A stretch of 64,000 nt of DNA from CAYNHF01 sp964397045 (GCA_964397045.1 CAYNHF010000032.1:10407-74406), one strand, 5' to 3'. Shown: positions 35,507 to 43,922, counted from the stretch's first letter. The notes: generated from the letters alone by a model not told the origin. A program made the numbers and translations.

Positions 35507-36765
35507 CCACCGATCACGTCGCAGACCCGACGCTGGACCCGGCCTTGGAGTCATGGGTCTCCGTGACTGCCGGATCCGACTTTCCGATCCAAAACCTTCC
35601 CTACGGCATCTTCTCCACCGCGGATCGCTCGCCGCGGGTGGGGGTCGCGATCGGTGACGACATCCTGGACCTCGCGATGCTCGCAGACGCAGGCCACCTT
35701 GTCGGGATCGACCTTGAACCGCATAACGTTCACACCGATCGACTCAACCACCTCATGCGCCTGCCGCGCCTCACGCGGGTAGCGTTGCGCGAACGGCTCA
35801 GCACACTGCTGCGGAGGGACAACCCCGATCTCATCGCAGACTCAACCAGATGGCTCGTGCCAGGCTCCGCAGCTGCGATGCACCTTCCATGCGAGGTCGG
35901 CGACTACGTCGACTTCTACTCATCTCTCGAGCACGCCACCAACCTCGGAAGGCTGTTCCGTCCCGAAGGCGAACCGCTGCTGCCCAACTGGCGGCACCTC
36001 CCCGTTGCTTACCACGGACGAGCTTCGACCGTCGTCGTCAGCGGTACTCCGGTGGTGCGACCCCACGGCCAGCGCAAAGCCCCGACCGCAGATGCTCCTT
36101 CGTTCGGACCATCGACCCGGCTCGATTTCGAGCTGGAAGTCGGCTTCTTCACCTGTGCAGGGCCACAGCTCGGTGCCACGATCGCACTCTCCGATGCTGA
36201 GGATCACATCTTCGGATTCGCATTGGTGAACGATTGGTCGGCGCGTGACCTCCAGGCATGGGAGTACGTGCCACTCGGACCGTTCCTCGGCAAGAGTTTC
36301 GCGACCACAGTGTCACCGTGGGTCGTCACGCGCGAGGCCCTGGCACCGTTCCGGGTTGAGCCTCCTCCTCAGAAGCCTCGACCACTGCCGTACCTTTCAG
36401 AGGCTGCTACGCCGGGGCTAGCAATCGACCTCGAGGTGAAGCTCAACACCACGCTGATCAGCACCACCAGCTTCCGCTCGATGTACTGGACGCCCGCCCA
36501 GCAACTCACCCACGCCTCCAGCAACGGAACCGCGATCCGTGCGGGCGACCTGTACGCCTCCGGAACCGTTTCCGGCTCGACCCCCGGAGCGGCCGGATCT
36601 CTCATCGAACTGACCTGGAACGGCACCGCACCAATTCCCCTGGAAGACGGATCCACGCGCGCCTTTCTCGAAGATGGAGACACCGTGACGCTACGCGGCA
36701 GTTGCCGCGCCGGCGGAGCGGCCGCGATCGGCTTCGGAACCTGTTCCGGGACGATCATCGCATGA
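35503..36765 (+). CDS. fahA: Fumarylacetoacetase
   Basis: This enzyme hydrolyses fumarylacetoacetate to fumarate and acetoacetate, the last step of tyrosine and homogentisate degradation. At 420 aa it matches the full-length two-domain enzyme. The N-terminal SH3-like domain (NLPYGIFS) and the C-terminal FAH domain are present, with the metal and catalytic segments DFYSSLEHATNLGRLFRP, LPVAYHGRAST, LDFELEVGFF, FALVNDWSARDLQAWEYVPLG and GDLYASGTVSG. Translation is coupled to the preceding gene by a 4-nt overlap. Confidence 0.95.
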   Translation: MTTDHVADPTLDPALESWVSVTAGSDFPIQNLPYGIFSTADRSPRVGVAIGDDILDLAMLADAGHLVGIDLEPHNVHTDRLNHLMRLPRLTRVALRERLSTLLRRDNPDLIADSTRWLVPGSAAAMHLPCEVGDYVDFYSSLEHATNLGRLFRPEGEPLLPNWRHLPVAYHGRASTVVVSGTPVVRPHGQRKAPTADAPSFGPSTRLDFELEVGFFTCAGPQLGATIALSDAEDHIFGFALVNDWSARDLQAWEYVPLGPFLGKSFATTVSPWVVTREALAPFRVEPPPQKPRPLPYLSEAATPGLAIDLEVKLNTTLISTTSFRSMYWTPAQQLTHASSNGTAIRAGDLYASGTVSGSTPGAAGSLIELTWNGTAPIPLEDGSTRAFLEDGDTVTLRGSCRAGGAAAIGFGTCSGTIIA

Positions 36766-36835
36766 CGACACCCCCGGGCCGGCCGCGGTTGCCGCCCCGC
36801 TTCGCCGGCCCGACCCGGTAGTACGCTTACCGCCG

Positions 36836-37831
36836 ATGGCGACCCTTCTTCTGTTTGCGAACCTGCGCGAAACGGCAGGCACCTCCACCGTCGAACTGCC
36901 CGGCAACACCGTTGGGCAGGTGGTGACCGTTGCCATCGAGTCCTATGGAGACGACTTCGCCGCAGGGGTAGGCACAGCCAGGGTATGGGTGAACGGCGAC
37001 CCGGCGGACGATGACACCCCCGTTTCTGCAGCGGACGAAATTGCTTTGATCCCACCTGTGTCTGGCGGGACCACCAGAACCCAGAACCCAACAGAACTCC
37101 TCGATTACGTGGCGGTTCCGGCGCTGGTTGCCGCGGTCGCGATCGCCAACTGGATCTCAGTGCAATGGTTTGCCTTCGCGATGGTCGGCATCGGCATCGC
37201 CTGGCTCTGGGACCTCCGCGATACGCTGGCAATTCGCGGCATCCGCTTCCAGATGATCCCTGCGATGGTGGCTGTGGCCCTCGCCGTCAACGGCGCCTAC
37301 GGATGGGGCCAGGCCGGCTTCGCCGGCGGAATGGCACTGGGAACCGTGGCGTGCCTCATCTGGGTGGTGCTCGACACCTCCATGCGAACCCTCGATCGGG
37401 TTGCGCTCCTGCTCTTGCTGGCGACGGTCGCCTCACTGGGGACCGGGGCTCTGGTACTGGTGCGCCTCGACGGCAGCGAGCGGGTCACCTTCTTCATCGC
37501 ACTCGTCCTGGTGGCTGGGGCAGCCTCCTGGGGCGTAGCTCGCCTCCCGAACGACACTTTTGCCAGCCTCGACGGCAATCTCGTTGGCCTCCTGGGCGCG
37601 CTCTTCGTCGGTGCCATCGCCGGACTCGGGTCAGATGCGGTGGATTTGCCGACCGCGCTCATCGCGGCCGCGTTCGCAGGCGCCGGCCTGGTGGCAGGCC
37701 GGACGTTCGGATCGATGGTCCGCTCCGGCGCGGTGGTACTGACCGAACGATCCCCCGGAATGCTGACGACACTGGATGGGCCGGCAATCGCAGCCTCCAT
37801 GTTCTGGGCGGCACTCACCCTCTTCGGCTGA
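36836..37831 (+). CDS. MoaD-like domain fused to polytopic membrane protein
   Basis: The protein is 331 aa. Residues 1-78 are a MoaD/ThiS ubiquitin-like domain (LLLFANLRETAG at the start, ALIPPVSGG at 70-78). In stand-alone MoaD the Gly-Gly is the C-terminus that is adenylated and thiolated; here it is followed by about 250 residues with roughly eight membrane helices. The end of the membrane part faintly resembles CdsA-type cytidylyltransferases but lacks their KD...HGG signature, so I give no function. TACGCT 8 nt before the ATG suggests a leaderless transcript. Confidence 0.82.
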   Translation: MATLLLFANLRETAGTSTVELPGNTVGQVVTVAIESYGDDFAAGVGTARVWVNGDPADDDTPVSAADEIALIPPVSGGTTRTQNPTELLDYVAVPALVAAVAIANWISVQWFAFAMVGIGIAWLWDLRDTLAIRGIRFQMIPAMVAVALAVNGAYGWGQAGFAGGMALGTVACLIWVVLDTSMRTLDRVALLLLLATVASLGTGALVLVRLDGSERVTFFIALVLVAGAASWGVARLPNDTFASLDGNLVGLLGALFVGAIAGLGSDAVDLPTALIAAAFAGAGLVAGRTFGSMVRSGAVVLTERSPGMLTTLDGPAIAASMFWAALTLFG

Positions 37832-37856
37832 GTCGGGAGACCGCCGCAGTGTGCCG

Positions 37857-38234
37857 TCATAGCGTTGGGTTCAGCGACTCCCCGATGAGCAGGCCGGCCG
37901 TCGCCAGCACGAGGCCGACGCCCACCGACAACACAACGTTGGCTACCGCGCCTCCCGTTACGCCTGCCCGGTACAGCTCGATCGTGTCAACGATGAAGGT
38001 GGAGAACGTGGTGAATCCTCCGAGCATGCCGATGAAAAAGAACAGGCGGACTCGATCCTCGAGCCGGCCGATCATCAATCCCACCAGCAGACCCAGGAGG
38101 AAGGATCCGACCACGTTGACGGCGAAGATGGCCCACGTGAAGGCTCCGGTTTGAGGCGGCAGCGTCCTCCAGATACCGTATCGGGCCATCGTGCCAAGTG
38201 CCCCACCCAGACCGACCATCAGAAACTCAGACAT
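37857..38234 (-). CDS. crcB: Fluoride channel CrcB/Fluc
   Basis: This 125-aa four-helix membrane protein exports fluoride as a dual-topology dimer. Family motifs are GGALGTMARY near the N-terminus, NVVGSFLLG and GMLGGFTTFSTF. ATG at 38234 is chosen because TAGGCT lies 7 nt upstream; the open frame runs seven codons further. It is a single copy, whereas some Actinobacteria have a tandem pair. No fluoride riboswitch could be recognised in the 120 nt upstream. Confidence 0.94.
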   Translation of the reverse strand: MSEFLMVGLGGALGTMARYGIWRTLPPQTGAFTWAIFAVNVVGSFLLGLLVGLMIGRLEDRVRLFFFIGMLGGFTTFSTFIVDTIELYRAGVTGGAVANVVLSVGVGLVLATAGLLIGESLNPTL

Positions 38235-38356
38235 CGGCGGGAGCCTATCCACCAAGGGGCTGGGGTGCCGGATTTCGCTTCCCTCAGGGTCATGCCAGTA
38301 TCAGCCGATATCAGGTACGCGTTATGCACAGACAACACCGGCTTGACGATCGTGGG

Positions 38357-39460
38357 ATGAACCTGCACGCGCGGCGGCGCTTCCGGGCGGCCGTGCCTCT
38401 GCTGCTCGTCGCCTTGCTCTCCGCGATTCCCGTCACCGCAGGAGCCCAGACCCGTGAGGACGTCACGCGCACTCGTCAGGCGAAGGATGTCGCGTATGAG
38501 CGGCTGATCGCGACCAACCAGGAACTCGAAGCAGCCGTCGTCATCTACGAAGAAATCAACTCAGAACTGATCGATCTCAACTGGAGAATCGGCCTGCTCC
38601 ATGAGCAGGTCCGTGACTACGAAGCGGACGTCACCGCCCTGGAAGTCAGAGCCCGCAACCTCGTGATCGAGGCTTACATGAACGGCGGCATCGAATTGAT
38701 GGAGGTGGTGCTCGAAGCCGATTCGATCCAGGACGTGTTCACCGGACAGGTGCTGGCATCACGTGCCACGGACCACGATGTCATCGCGCTCGATCGCCTC
38801 GATGCGCTCAGTCGTGAGCTGGATCGGGTACGAGCCGAGTTGGAAATCGACCAGGCCCGCGCCGCCGAACTCGAGTCCGAGGCGCGTCGCGTTGTCTCCC
38901 GGTTGGTTGCCTCGCAAGAAGCGGCAGCTCTGGCGTACGCCGAGGCCGATCAGGCCGCTCGTGAGGCCTACCGACTCTTCCTCGAAGAGGAACGGATCCG
39001 ACGGATGTCCGAACTGGCCCGGATCCAAGGGGTTGCCGGCGGCCTTTCCGCAACCGCCACCCCCGGCTTCGTCTGTCCGGTCGTCGGCTCCGTTGCGTTC
39101 AGCAACGACTGGGGCAACCCCCGGTCTGAGGGTCGTACCCATAAGGGAACCGACATGTTCGCCAGACGCGGCACCCCGTTGGTTGCCGTGGCAGACGGCA
39201 CCATCCGGCTGAGTACCGAGGAGCTGGGAGGGATATCGGTCTACCTGACCTCCAACTACGGCATGGTCTTCTACTACGCCCACCTCGACGGCTATGCCCC
39301 CAGCATGCGGTCCGGCAAGCGGGTGGCGATCGGTGATGTCGTCGGCTACGTCGGCGACAGCGGCAACGCGCTTGGTGGCTCACCCCACCTCCACTTCCAG
39401 ATCCACCCGGGCGGAGGCGCCCCGGTCAATCCTTACCCCACTGTCCGTCGCACTTGTTAG
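38357..39460 (+). CDS. Secreted coiled-coil M23 (LytM) peptidase
   Basis: The protein is 367 aa. It has a Sec signal peptide (basic start, hydrophobic stretch, likely cleavage after AGAQ or nearby), a long Glu/Arg-rich coiled coil (about 35-225), then a LytM metallopeptidase domain with zinc ligands in HKGTDMF and HLHFQIHP. This is the EnvC/NlpD-like layout of proteins that cut peptidoglycan or activate amidases during cell separation. Both zinc motifs are complete, so it is probably an active hydrolase. It is divergent from crcB. Confidence 0.92.
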   Translation: MNLHARRRFRAAVPLLLVALLSAIPVTAGAQTREDVTRTRQAKDVAYERLIATNQELEAAVVIYEEINSELIDLNWRIGLLHEQVRDYEADVTALEVRARNLVIEAYMNGGIELMEVVLEADSIQDVFTGQVLASRATDHDVIALDRLDALSRELDRVRAELEIDQARAAELESEARRVVSRLVASQEAAALAYAEADQAAREAYRLFLEEERIRRMSELARIQGVAGGLSATATPGFVCPVVGSVAFSNDWGNPRSEGRTHKGTDMFARRGTPLVAVADGTIRLSTEELGGISVYLTSNYGMVFYYAHLDGYAPSMRSGKRVAIGDVVGYVGDSGNALGGSPHLHFQIHPGGGAPVNPYPTVRRTC

Positions 39461-39474
39461 CCTCTGGGGCTAAC
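39456..39474 (+). other. Hairpin across the M23 peptidase stop codon
   Basis: GTTAGCC at 39456-39462 pairs perfectly with GGCTAAC at 39468-39474 around a 5-nt loop, and the TAG stop is in the left arm. No T-run follows, so it is a weak terminator candidate at best; TAGCCT within it could also serve as a -10 box for the next gene. Confidence 0.45.
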
Positions 39475-39507
39475 GGACCTTCCGTCACAAAGAGAAAGGC
39501 TGCCGTC

Positions 39508-40047
39508 CTGGAACAGAATCGCCGCAGAATCGACGTGGTGACCGACCCCGAATTCGTTGCGACCCTCACCGCAGATACGCTCGAGGTACTTCGCGAGCGG
39601 CGTCAGCTCTGCGACGAACTCGACAACGAGCTGTCCTTCTACCGCAGGCTGCTGCACGGTCGGCTCGACCTTCTCGGTTTCGAGAAGCGCCGGCGCAGCG
39701 GGATCGAAACGCGCTCGCTGATCGAGGCACTTCCCGAGATCCTGGCGGACTCAGACGCGCCGATGCGAGAAACCGCCCTCAAGTCACCTCCGATCGAAGC
39801 TCCCGACTTCTTCGGAGAGGGGCAACGTGCGATCGACAAGGTGCTCAGCGACGACTTCCTCGCCCATCTCCCCACACTCGGCGACTCCGAACTCGAGGAG
39901 ATCGAAGCCTCGCTGACAGTTGCCGAACGCGATATCTCAGACCAACGCCGCCTCGTGTATGACGCGCTCGAACTTGTCCTCGAGGAGCTGACTCGCCGGT
40001 ATCGGGAGGGGCTCGCCAACGTCGACGAGCTGCTCGAGCAAGGCTGA
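39508..40047 (+). CDS. rsiG: RsiG-like (c-di-GMP-responsive anti-sigma) helical protein
   Basis: This protein of about 179 aa is made of helical hairpins. In Streptomyces, RsiG holds the sigma factor WhiG when bound to c-di-GMP, using two copies of E-x3-S-x2-R-x3-Q-x3-D. Here the first site reads D-x3-S-x2-R-x3-H-x3-D within NELSFYRRLLHGRLDLL, and the second E-x3-S-x2-R-x3-Y-x3-E within AERDISDQRRLVYDALE, so the Ser and Arg are kept but the Gln positions differ. CTG at 39508 is preferred because AGAAAGG lies 8 nt upstream; TTG 39454 is the alternative. No WhiG-type sigma gene is in the window. Confidence 0.78.
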   Translation: MEQNRRRIDVVTDPEFVATLTADTLEVLRERRQLCDELDNELSFYRRLLHGRLDLLGFEKRRRSGIETRSLIEALPEILADSDAPMRETALKSPPIEAPDFFGEGQRAIDKVLSDDFLAHLPTLGDSELEEIEASLTVAERDISDQRRLVYDALELVLEELTRRYREGLANVDELLEQG

Positions 40048-40058
40048 TCATCGACGTC

Positions 40059-41006
40059 GTGGTGGCGCGCACCATGCGTGCCGACATCGCGGAAGCCTGG
40101 CACCACGGTTCGGCCATCGCGGTTGATTACGAAGGACGGGTCCTCGCTGCCTGGGGCGAATCGGACTTCCCCATCTACTACCGGTCGGCCGTCAAACCCT
40201 TCCAGGCGACGGCCTCGCAACGTGCCGGAGCCGAACTCGTACCCGAACACCTTGCACTGGCATGTGCCAGCCACGGTGGGCAGCCGGTTCACGTGGCCAT
40301 CGTTCGTGCCATGTTGGACGAGGCATCACTCGATGAGTCTGCGCTCCAGTGCCCTCAAGATTGGCCACTGTCGAATTCGGCGCGGAATCGACTCATCGCT
40401 GGCGGGGCAAGGAAGCCGCGGCGGATCTTCCACAATTGCTCCGGCAAACACGCCGGGTTCCTCAGAGCATGTGTGGCAGCGGGTTGGCCGCTGGAGACCT
40501 ACCTCGAGCGACACCATCCCCTGCAGCAGTCGGTCGTCGCAATCGTCGCAGAGGCGACCGGTGCCGATCCACGGCCGGTCGGGATCGACGGTTGCGGAGC
40601 GCCGGTGCTCGGCGGGACGATCCGGGGACTCGCCACCGGGTTCGCCCGGCTGAGCCGGGACTCCGCGTACGCCGAAGCCGCCACCGCCACCCGCCGTTAT
40701 CCCGCCCTCGTCGCCGACTCCGCCCGGCCGGATGGTCGACTAGCCGCATGGTGGGGTGGACCGCTCAAGGCGGGGGCGCAGGGCCTCGTTGCCGCATCGC
40801 GTCACGGCATCGGCCTGGCGGTCAAGAGCCACGAAGGCTCCCGCACGGTCGCCGTCATGACACTGCTCGAGATGCTGCGACTCTTGGGCATGCTCCCGGA
40901 CGCGGCTCGAGCTGAACTGGAGGATATCGCTCGTCCGCCGGTATACGGCGGCGGTCGTGTCGTTGGGGAGACCGTCCCCACGCTCGAAGCTGCACCAACG
41001 TCATGA
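40059..41006 (+). CDS. Asparaginase, Rhizobium AnsA (thermolabile) type
   Basis: This 315-aa protein of the asparaginase II family is distinct from the E. coli enzymes; it hydrolyses asparagine to aspartate and ammonium. Recognisable stretches are YYRSAVKPFQA, ACASHGGQPVHV, HNCSGKHAGFL and GIDGCGAPV, with the Ser/Lys and Cys residues typical of this family. GTG start; the next gene overlaps by 4 nt, forming an operon with the acyltransferase-like gene and mshA. Confidence 0.88.
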   Translation: MVARTMRADIAEAWHHGSAIAVDYEGRVLAAWGESDFPIYYRSAVKPFQATASQRAGAELVPEHLALACASHGGQPVHVAIVRAMLDEASLDESALQCPQDWPLSNSARNRLIAGGARKPRRIFHNCSGKHAGFLRACVAAGWPLETYLERHHPLQQSVVAIVAEATGADPRPVGIDGCGAPVLGGTIRGLATGFARLSRDSAYAEAATATRRYPALVADSARPDGRLAAWWGGPLKAGAQGLVAASRHGIGLAVKSHEGSRTVAVMTLLEMLRLLGMLPDAARAELEDIARPPVYGGGRVVGETVPTLEAAPTS

Positions 41007-41926
41007 CGCTGCGCATCCACGATGATTGGTCGACCGGTACGTTCGACCGGGCGCCGATTGCCGCGGCGACCGGCCCGTTTCCGCAACGCGGTTTCCTCGA
41101 CACCTGGTGGCGACACCGGGGGGGCCAAGGGCGCGTGATGCTCGCAGACAGCGGAAGCGCGCTGCTGCCCCTCGTCGCCTTCGATGACCGAGTCGAATTC
41201 ATGGGTGAAGCCGACTTGTGTGACTATCACAGCCCACTCGGTGGCCCGGTTGACTCGCTGCTCCGAGCACTGGCTTCGCGCCTGCCGGACGGAACGAAGC
41301 TCACGCTTGACAGCCTCCCCACGGAAGCCGCTGAACCGATCGCCGCAGGGCTCCGGACGGCGGGCGTTGCCACCACCGTCGCCCAGCACGAGCTCGCTGC
41401 TGTCCTCTCTTTGCCGGCCGCCACCGATGAGTGGCTGGCCTCGCTCGACAAGAAGCAGCGCCACGAGGTGCGTCGCAAGCACCGACGGTTCACCGCCGCG
41501 GTCGGGTCACCCCGTCTCAGCAGGGGAACTGCGGAAGACCTGACTGGGTTTGTTGCGATGCATCGCAACGCAGCGGGTGAGAAGGGCGGGTTCATGGACA
41601 ATGCGATGGAGCGATGGTTCGCTGCCCTCATCAATGAGGTGGGCGGGTGTATCGACCTACTCAGTGGGGATGACGGGGTACCCCTGGCCGCCGGAATCGG
41701 CTTCGAGGACGAGGGCGCCTACTACCTCTACAATTCCGCCTACGAACCCGCCGCGTCTGAAGTGTCGCCCGGTGTTGTCCTGCTGACCGAGTTGGTGGCT
41801 CGCGCCATCTCAGAGGGACGTACCGTATTCGACTTCCTGAAGGGCGACGAGCCGTACAAGTACAAGCTCGGGGCCCAGCCGAGGCCTCTCTACGCCGTGA
41901 CCGCAACCATCGGCGATCGATTGTGA
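41003..41926 (+). CDS. GNAT/BioF2-like acyltransferase
   Basis: This 307-aa protein has the shape of the FemAB/CelD-like GNAT family. The middle segment LASLDKKQRHEVRRKHRRF and the C-terminal FDFLKGDEPYKYKLG are the two hallmarks I use for this call. Such proteins transfer acyl or aminoacyl groups to sugars, peptides or polysaccharides; the substrate here is unknown. It overlaps both the asparaginase gene and mshA by 4 nt, so the three are translationally coupled. Confidence 0.82.
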   Translation: MTLRIHDDWSTGTFDRAPIAAATGPFPQRGFLDTWWRHRGGQGRVMLADSGSALLPLVAFDDRVEFMGEADLCDYHSPLGGPVDSLLRALASRLPDGTKLTLDSLPTEAAEPIAAGLRTAGVATTVAQHELAAVLSLPAATDEWLASLDKKQRHEVRRKHRRFTAAVGSPRLSRGTAEDLTGFVAMHRNAAGEKGGFMDNAMERWFAALINEVGGCIDLLSGDDGVPLAAGIGFEDEGAYYLYNSAYEPAASEVSPGVVLLTELVARAISEGRTVFDFLKGDEPYKYKLGAQPRPLYAVTATIGDRL

Positions 41927-43155
41927 TCAGATCAGTAGCCCTCATCTCCCTCCATACGTCCCCGCTGCTGCAGCCGGGCGCGGCAGATGCCGGTGGCATG
42001 AACGTCTACCTCCACGAACTGGCGCAAACGATGGCCGATCGGGGCATCCGGGTCGTGGTGTTCACCCGGCGCACGACACCAGACCAGCCGGAGTGCGTCG
42101 AGTATCGACCCGGCTACCGGGTCGTCCATGTCGATGCAGGCCCGCCCCGGCCACTTCCGATCAGCGAGCTCCCCCCCTATGTAGCGACCTTCGCCGATGC
42201 GGCCATCACCTGGACACACGAATCGAAAACGACGTTCGACGTGATCCACTCCCACTACTGGCTGTCCGGCTGGGCAGGCGTCCTGATGAAAGAAGTACTG
42301 GACGTGCCCCTGGCGAACTCATTCCACACCCTGGGGCGGGTAAAGGACCGCGCACGTCGCGATGATGAACCCCTCTCCAGTCGTACCCGGACCCTCACGG
42401 AAGAGGAGGTGATCGCTCGCTCCAACTGTGTGATCGCCTCGACGCCCCATGAGTTCGAAGACTTGCTGCAGCACTACGGCGCGAGTCCGGAGCGCCTCTG
42501 CACATCACTCCCCGGCGTGTCCCATCTCATCTTCAGCCCGGGGGATAAAACGGTGGCCCGTGACTGGCTTGGCCTCGGTGATGAGCCCATCGTGCTCTTC
42601 GTCGGACGCATTCAGCCATTGAAGGGCCTCGATATCGCGGTCCGAGCTCTCGCCAAGCTTCCCGAACGAGTGGCCGCCGGGGAGGGTCCGCCGCGACTGG
42701 TGGTGGTCGGCGGCCCCAGTGGGCCGGCAGGAGAAAACGAACTCGATCACATCCGGGCCCTCGCGGCCGACCTGGGGGTCTCCCAACGAGTGTCGCTTCT
42801 CGACCGTCAGCCCCATGCCCATCTCGCCGCCTTCTATCGAGCAGCCGATGTCTTGGTGATGCCCTCACGGTCGGAATCCTTTGGTCTGGTGGCCGCGGAG
42901 GCTCAAGCTTGCGGGCTCCCGGTAGTGGCGTCGGCAGTAGGCGGCCTGGCCTTCGTGGTTAGTGAAGGAGTGTCCGGTGTGCTGGTCGAGGGTCACGACC
43001 CGGCCGGCTACGCGGATGCACTGGTACACGTGCTCGACGACCCCGGGGTGGCGAACCGATTGCGTAGCGGTGCGGTGGAGCACGCCGAACAGTTTTCCTG
43101 GAATGCCACAGCCAACCGGCTTCTCGAGTTGTACTCTGGCATCAGCGGACGATGA
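41923..43155 (+). CDS. mshA: D-inositol-3-phosphate glycosyltransferase (mycothiol step 1)
   Basis: MshA joins UDP-GlcNAc to inositol phosphate, the first committed step of mycothiol synthesis. The 410-aa GT4 protein has the MshA-specific start SLHTSPLLQPGAADAGGMNV, the HSHYWLSGWAG motif, the nucleotide-site VGRIQPLKG and the acidic motif PSRSESFGLVAAEAQA. The following YbjN gene is the neighbour also found after mshA in mycobacteria, which supports the call over a generic glycosyltransferase. It suggests the organism uses mycothiol rather than glutathione. Confidence 0.9.
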   Translation: MIRSVALISLHTSPLLQPGAADAGGMNVYLHELAQTMADRGIRVVVFTRRTTPDQPECVEYRPGYRVVHVDAGPPRPLPISELPPYVATFADAAITWTHESKTTFDVIHSHYWLSGWAGVLMKEVLDVPLANSFHTLGRVKDRARRDDEPLSSRTRTLTEEEVIARSNCVIASTPHEFEDLLQHYGASPERLCTSLPGVSHLIFSPGDKTVARDWLGLGDEPIVLFVGRIQPLKGLDIAVRALAKLPERVAAGEGPPRLVVVGGPSGPAGENELDHIRALAADLGVSQRVSLLDRQPHAHLAAFYRAADVLVMPSRSESFGLVAAEAQACGLPVVASAVGGLAFVVSEGVSGVLVEGHDPAGYADALVHVLDDPGVANRLRSGAVEHAEQFSWNATANRLLELYSGISGR

Positions 43156-43589
43156 CCCCGGAGGCAGCACGAGTTCTCCTCGAGAAGGTTACGGAGGAGT
43201 GGGTTGCCGACCCCGATTCGGATGCAGTTTGGGCCGGCGAGCATGAAGGACGGTGGGGGATTCGCCTCCGGCAGCATGTCAGAGATGCCACCACGATCTG
43301 GTTCGACGTCGGCGCACTCACCATCGGCCTCTCTGCCTACCTCCTCCCTGCTCCACCCCGTCATGCAGCCGAGGTCTACCGGCAGGCACTGCGCCGCAAC
43401 CTCACGGCATGGCCGGCGACGGCGGCGCTCGATCCAGAAGGGAACCTCAGCATCGTGAGCCGGATACCGCTCACCGGCCTCGATCGGGGAGCGATCGATC
43501 GTGCCGTCGGCGCCGTCTACGAGCTGGTCGAGCTGTCCTTTCCTGCCATGATCCGCGCCGGGTTTGATTCGCGCGAAAAATCGGGCTGA
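43152..43589 (+). CDS. YbjN domain-containing protein
   Basis: This 145-aa protein has the YbjN / type III secretion chaperone-like fold expected after mshA; the segment LSAYLLPAPPRHAAEVYRQ and the MTPEAARVLLEKVTEEW start fit the family. It has no membrane segment. Its start overlaps mshA by 4 nt. The exact role is unknown, although the constant pairing with mshA implies a link to thiol or cell-envelope metabolism. Confidence 0.8.
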   Translation: MTPEAARVLLEKVTEEWVADPDSDAVWAGEHEGRWGIRLRQHVRDATTIWFDVGALTIGLSAYLLPAPPRHAAEVYRQALRRNLTAWPATAALDPEGNLSIVSRIPLTGLDRGAIDRAVGAVYELVELSFPAMIRAGFDSREKSG

Positions 43590-43594
43590 GAAAG

Positions 43595-43650
43595 TTGTCG
43601 ACAAGGGGTTGTGCACAACCGCCTGTGGATTGCTGTGGATCTGTGGATAC
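43595..43650. other. Cluster of DnaA-box-like 9-mers
   Basis: Elements seen are TTGTCGACA (43595-43603), the palindrome TTGTGCACAA (43609-43618), and three TGTGGAT repeats at 43624, 43634 and 43642, the last reading TGTGGATAC, one base from the reverse complement of TTATCCACA. Spacing of 8-15 nt is like that of replication origins. dnaA and dnaN are not in the window. Confidence 0.5.
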
Positions 43651-43779
43651 CTTCTTCACACGAGGGTGAAGAGGACATAATTGGCAGTAGTTAGTCTCGA
43701 TTACATGGTCGAAATGGGCTGCTTGCGAGCGAATCAGAGCCCTTGCATCCCGACAGACGGCTTCGTATGGTCGGCCGAA

Positions 43780-43856
43780 CAAGGCCCAAGGTGCTGGGAG
43801 TCCAAGACCTCGTTCGGGGAAGTGCGGGGAACGGCCCTCCGGTTCCTTGGGCCTTG
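43780..43856. other. Long inverted repeat, candidate structured RNA
   Basis: CAAGGCCCAAGG at 43780-43791 is perfectly complementary to 43845-43856. The 53-nt interior can add GGAG/CTCC (43797-43800 with 43837-43840) and CGTTC/GAACG (43811-43815 with 43829-43833), giving a single extended hairpin. No T-run follows on either strand. The strand and function are unknown. Confidence 0.45.
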
Positions 43857-43922
43857 CCTAAGCAACGCCGGCACACTCACTCGGAACCCGCCGCTCGCGG
43901 CCGGTAACGTGCGTCTTCGATC

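Larger units (their letters stand above)
43590..43922. other. Non-coding region with DnaA-box cluster and long inverted repeat
   Basis: This 333-nt stretch holds no credible gene. Its left part has five DnaA-box-like 9-mers (43595-43650) followed by a 7-bp inverted repeat (43653-43672), then a relatively AT-rich segment of about 40 nt. Its right part has a perfect 12-bp inverted repeat (43780-43791 with 43845-43856) and a -10-like TAACGT at 43905-43910, 12 nt before the next gene. A 103-codon open frame starting at 43681 looks like chance. Confidence 0.65.

Noticed and set aside
38235..38356. Fluoride riboswitch before crcB
   Set aside because: The upstream 120 nt lack the conserved motifs of that riboswitch, and a leaderless -10 box 7 nt from the start leaves no room for a leader.
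43780..43856. Signal recognition particle RNA
   Set aside because: The hairpin length is suggestive, but the conserved apical loop sequence with GGAA and AGCAG is absent.
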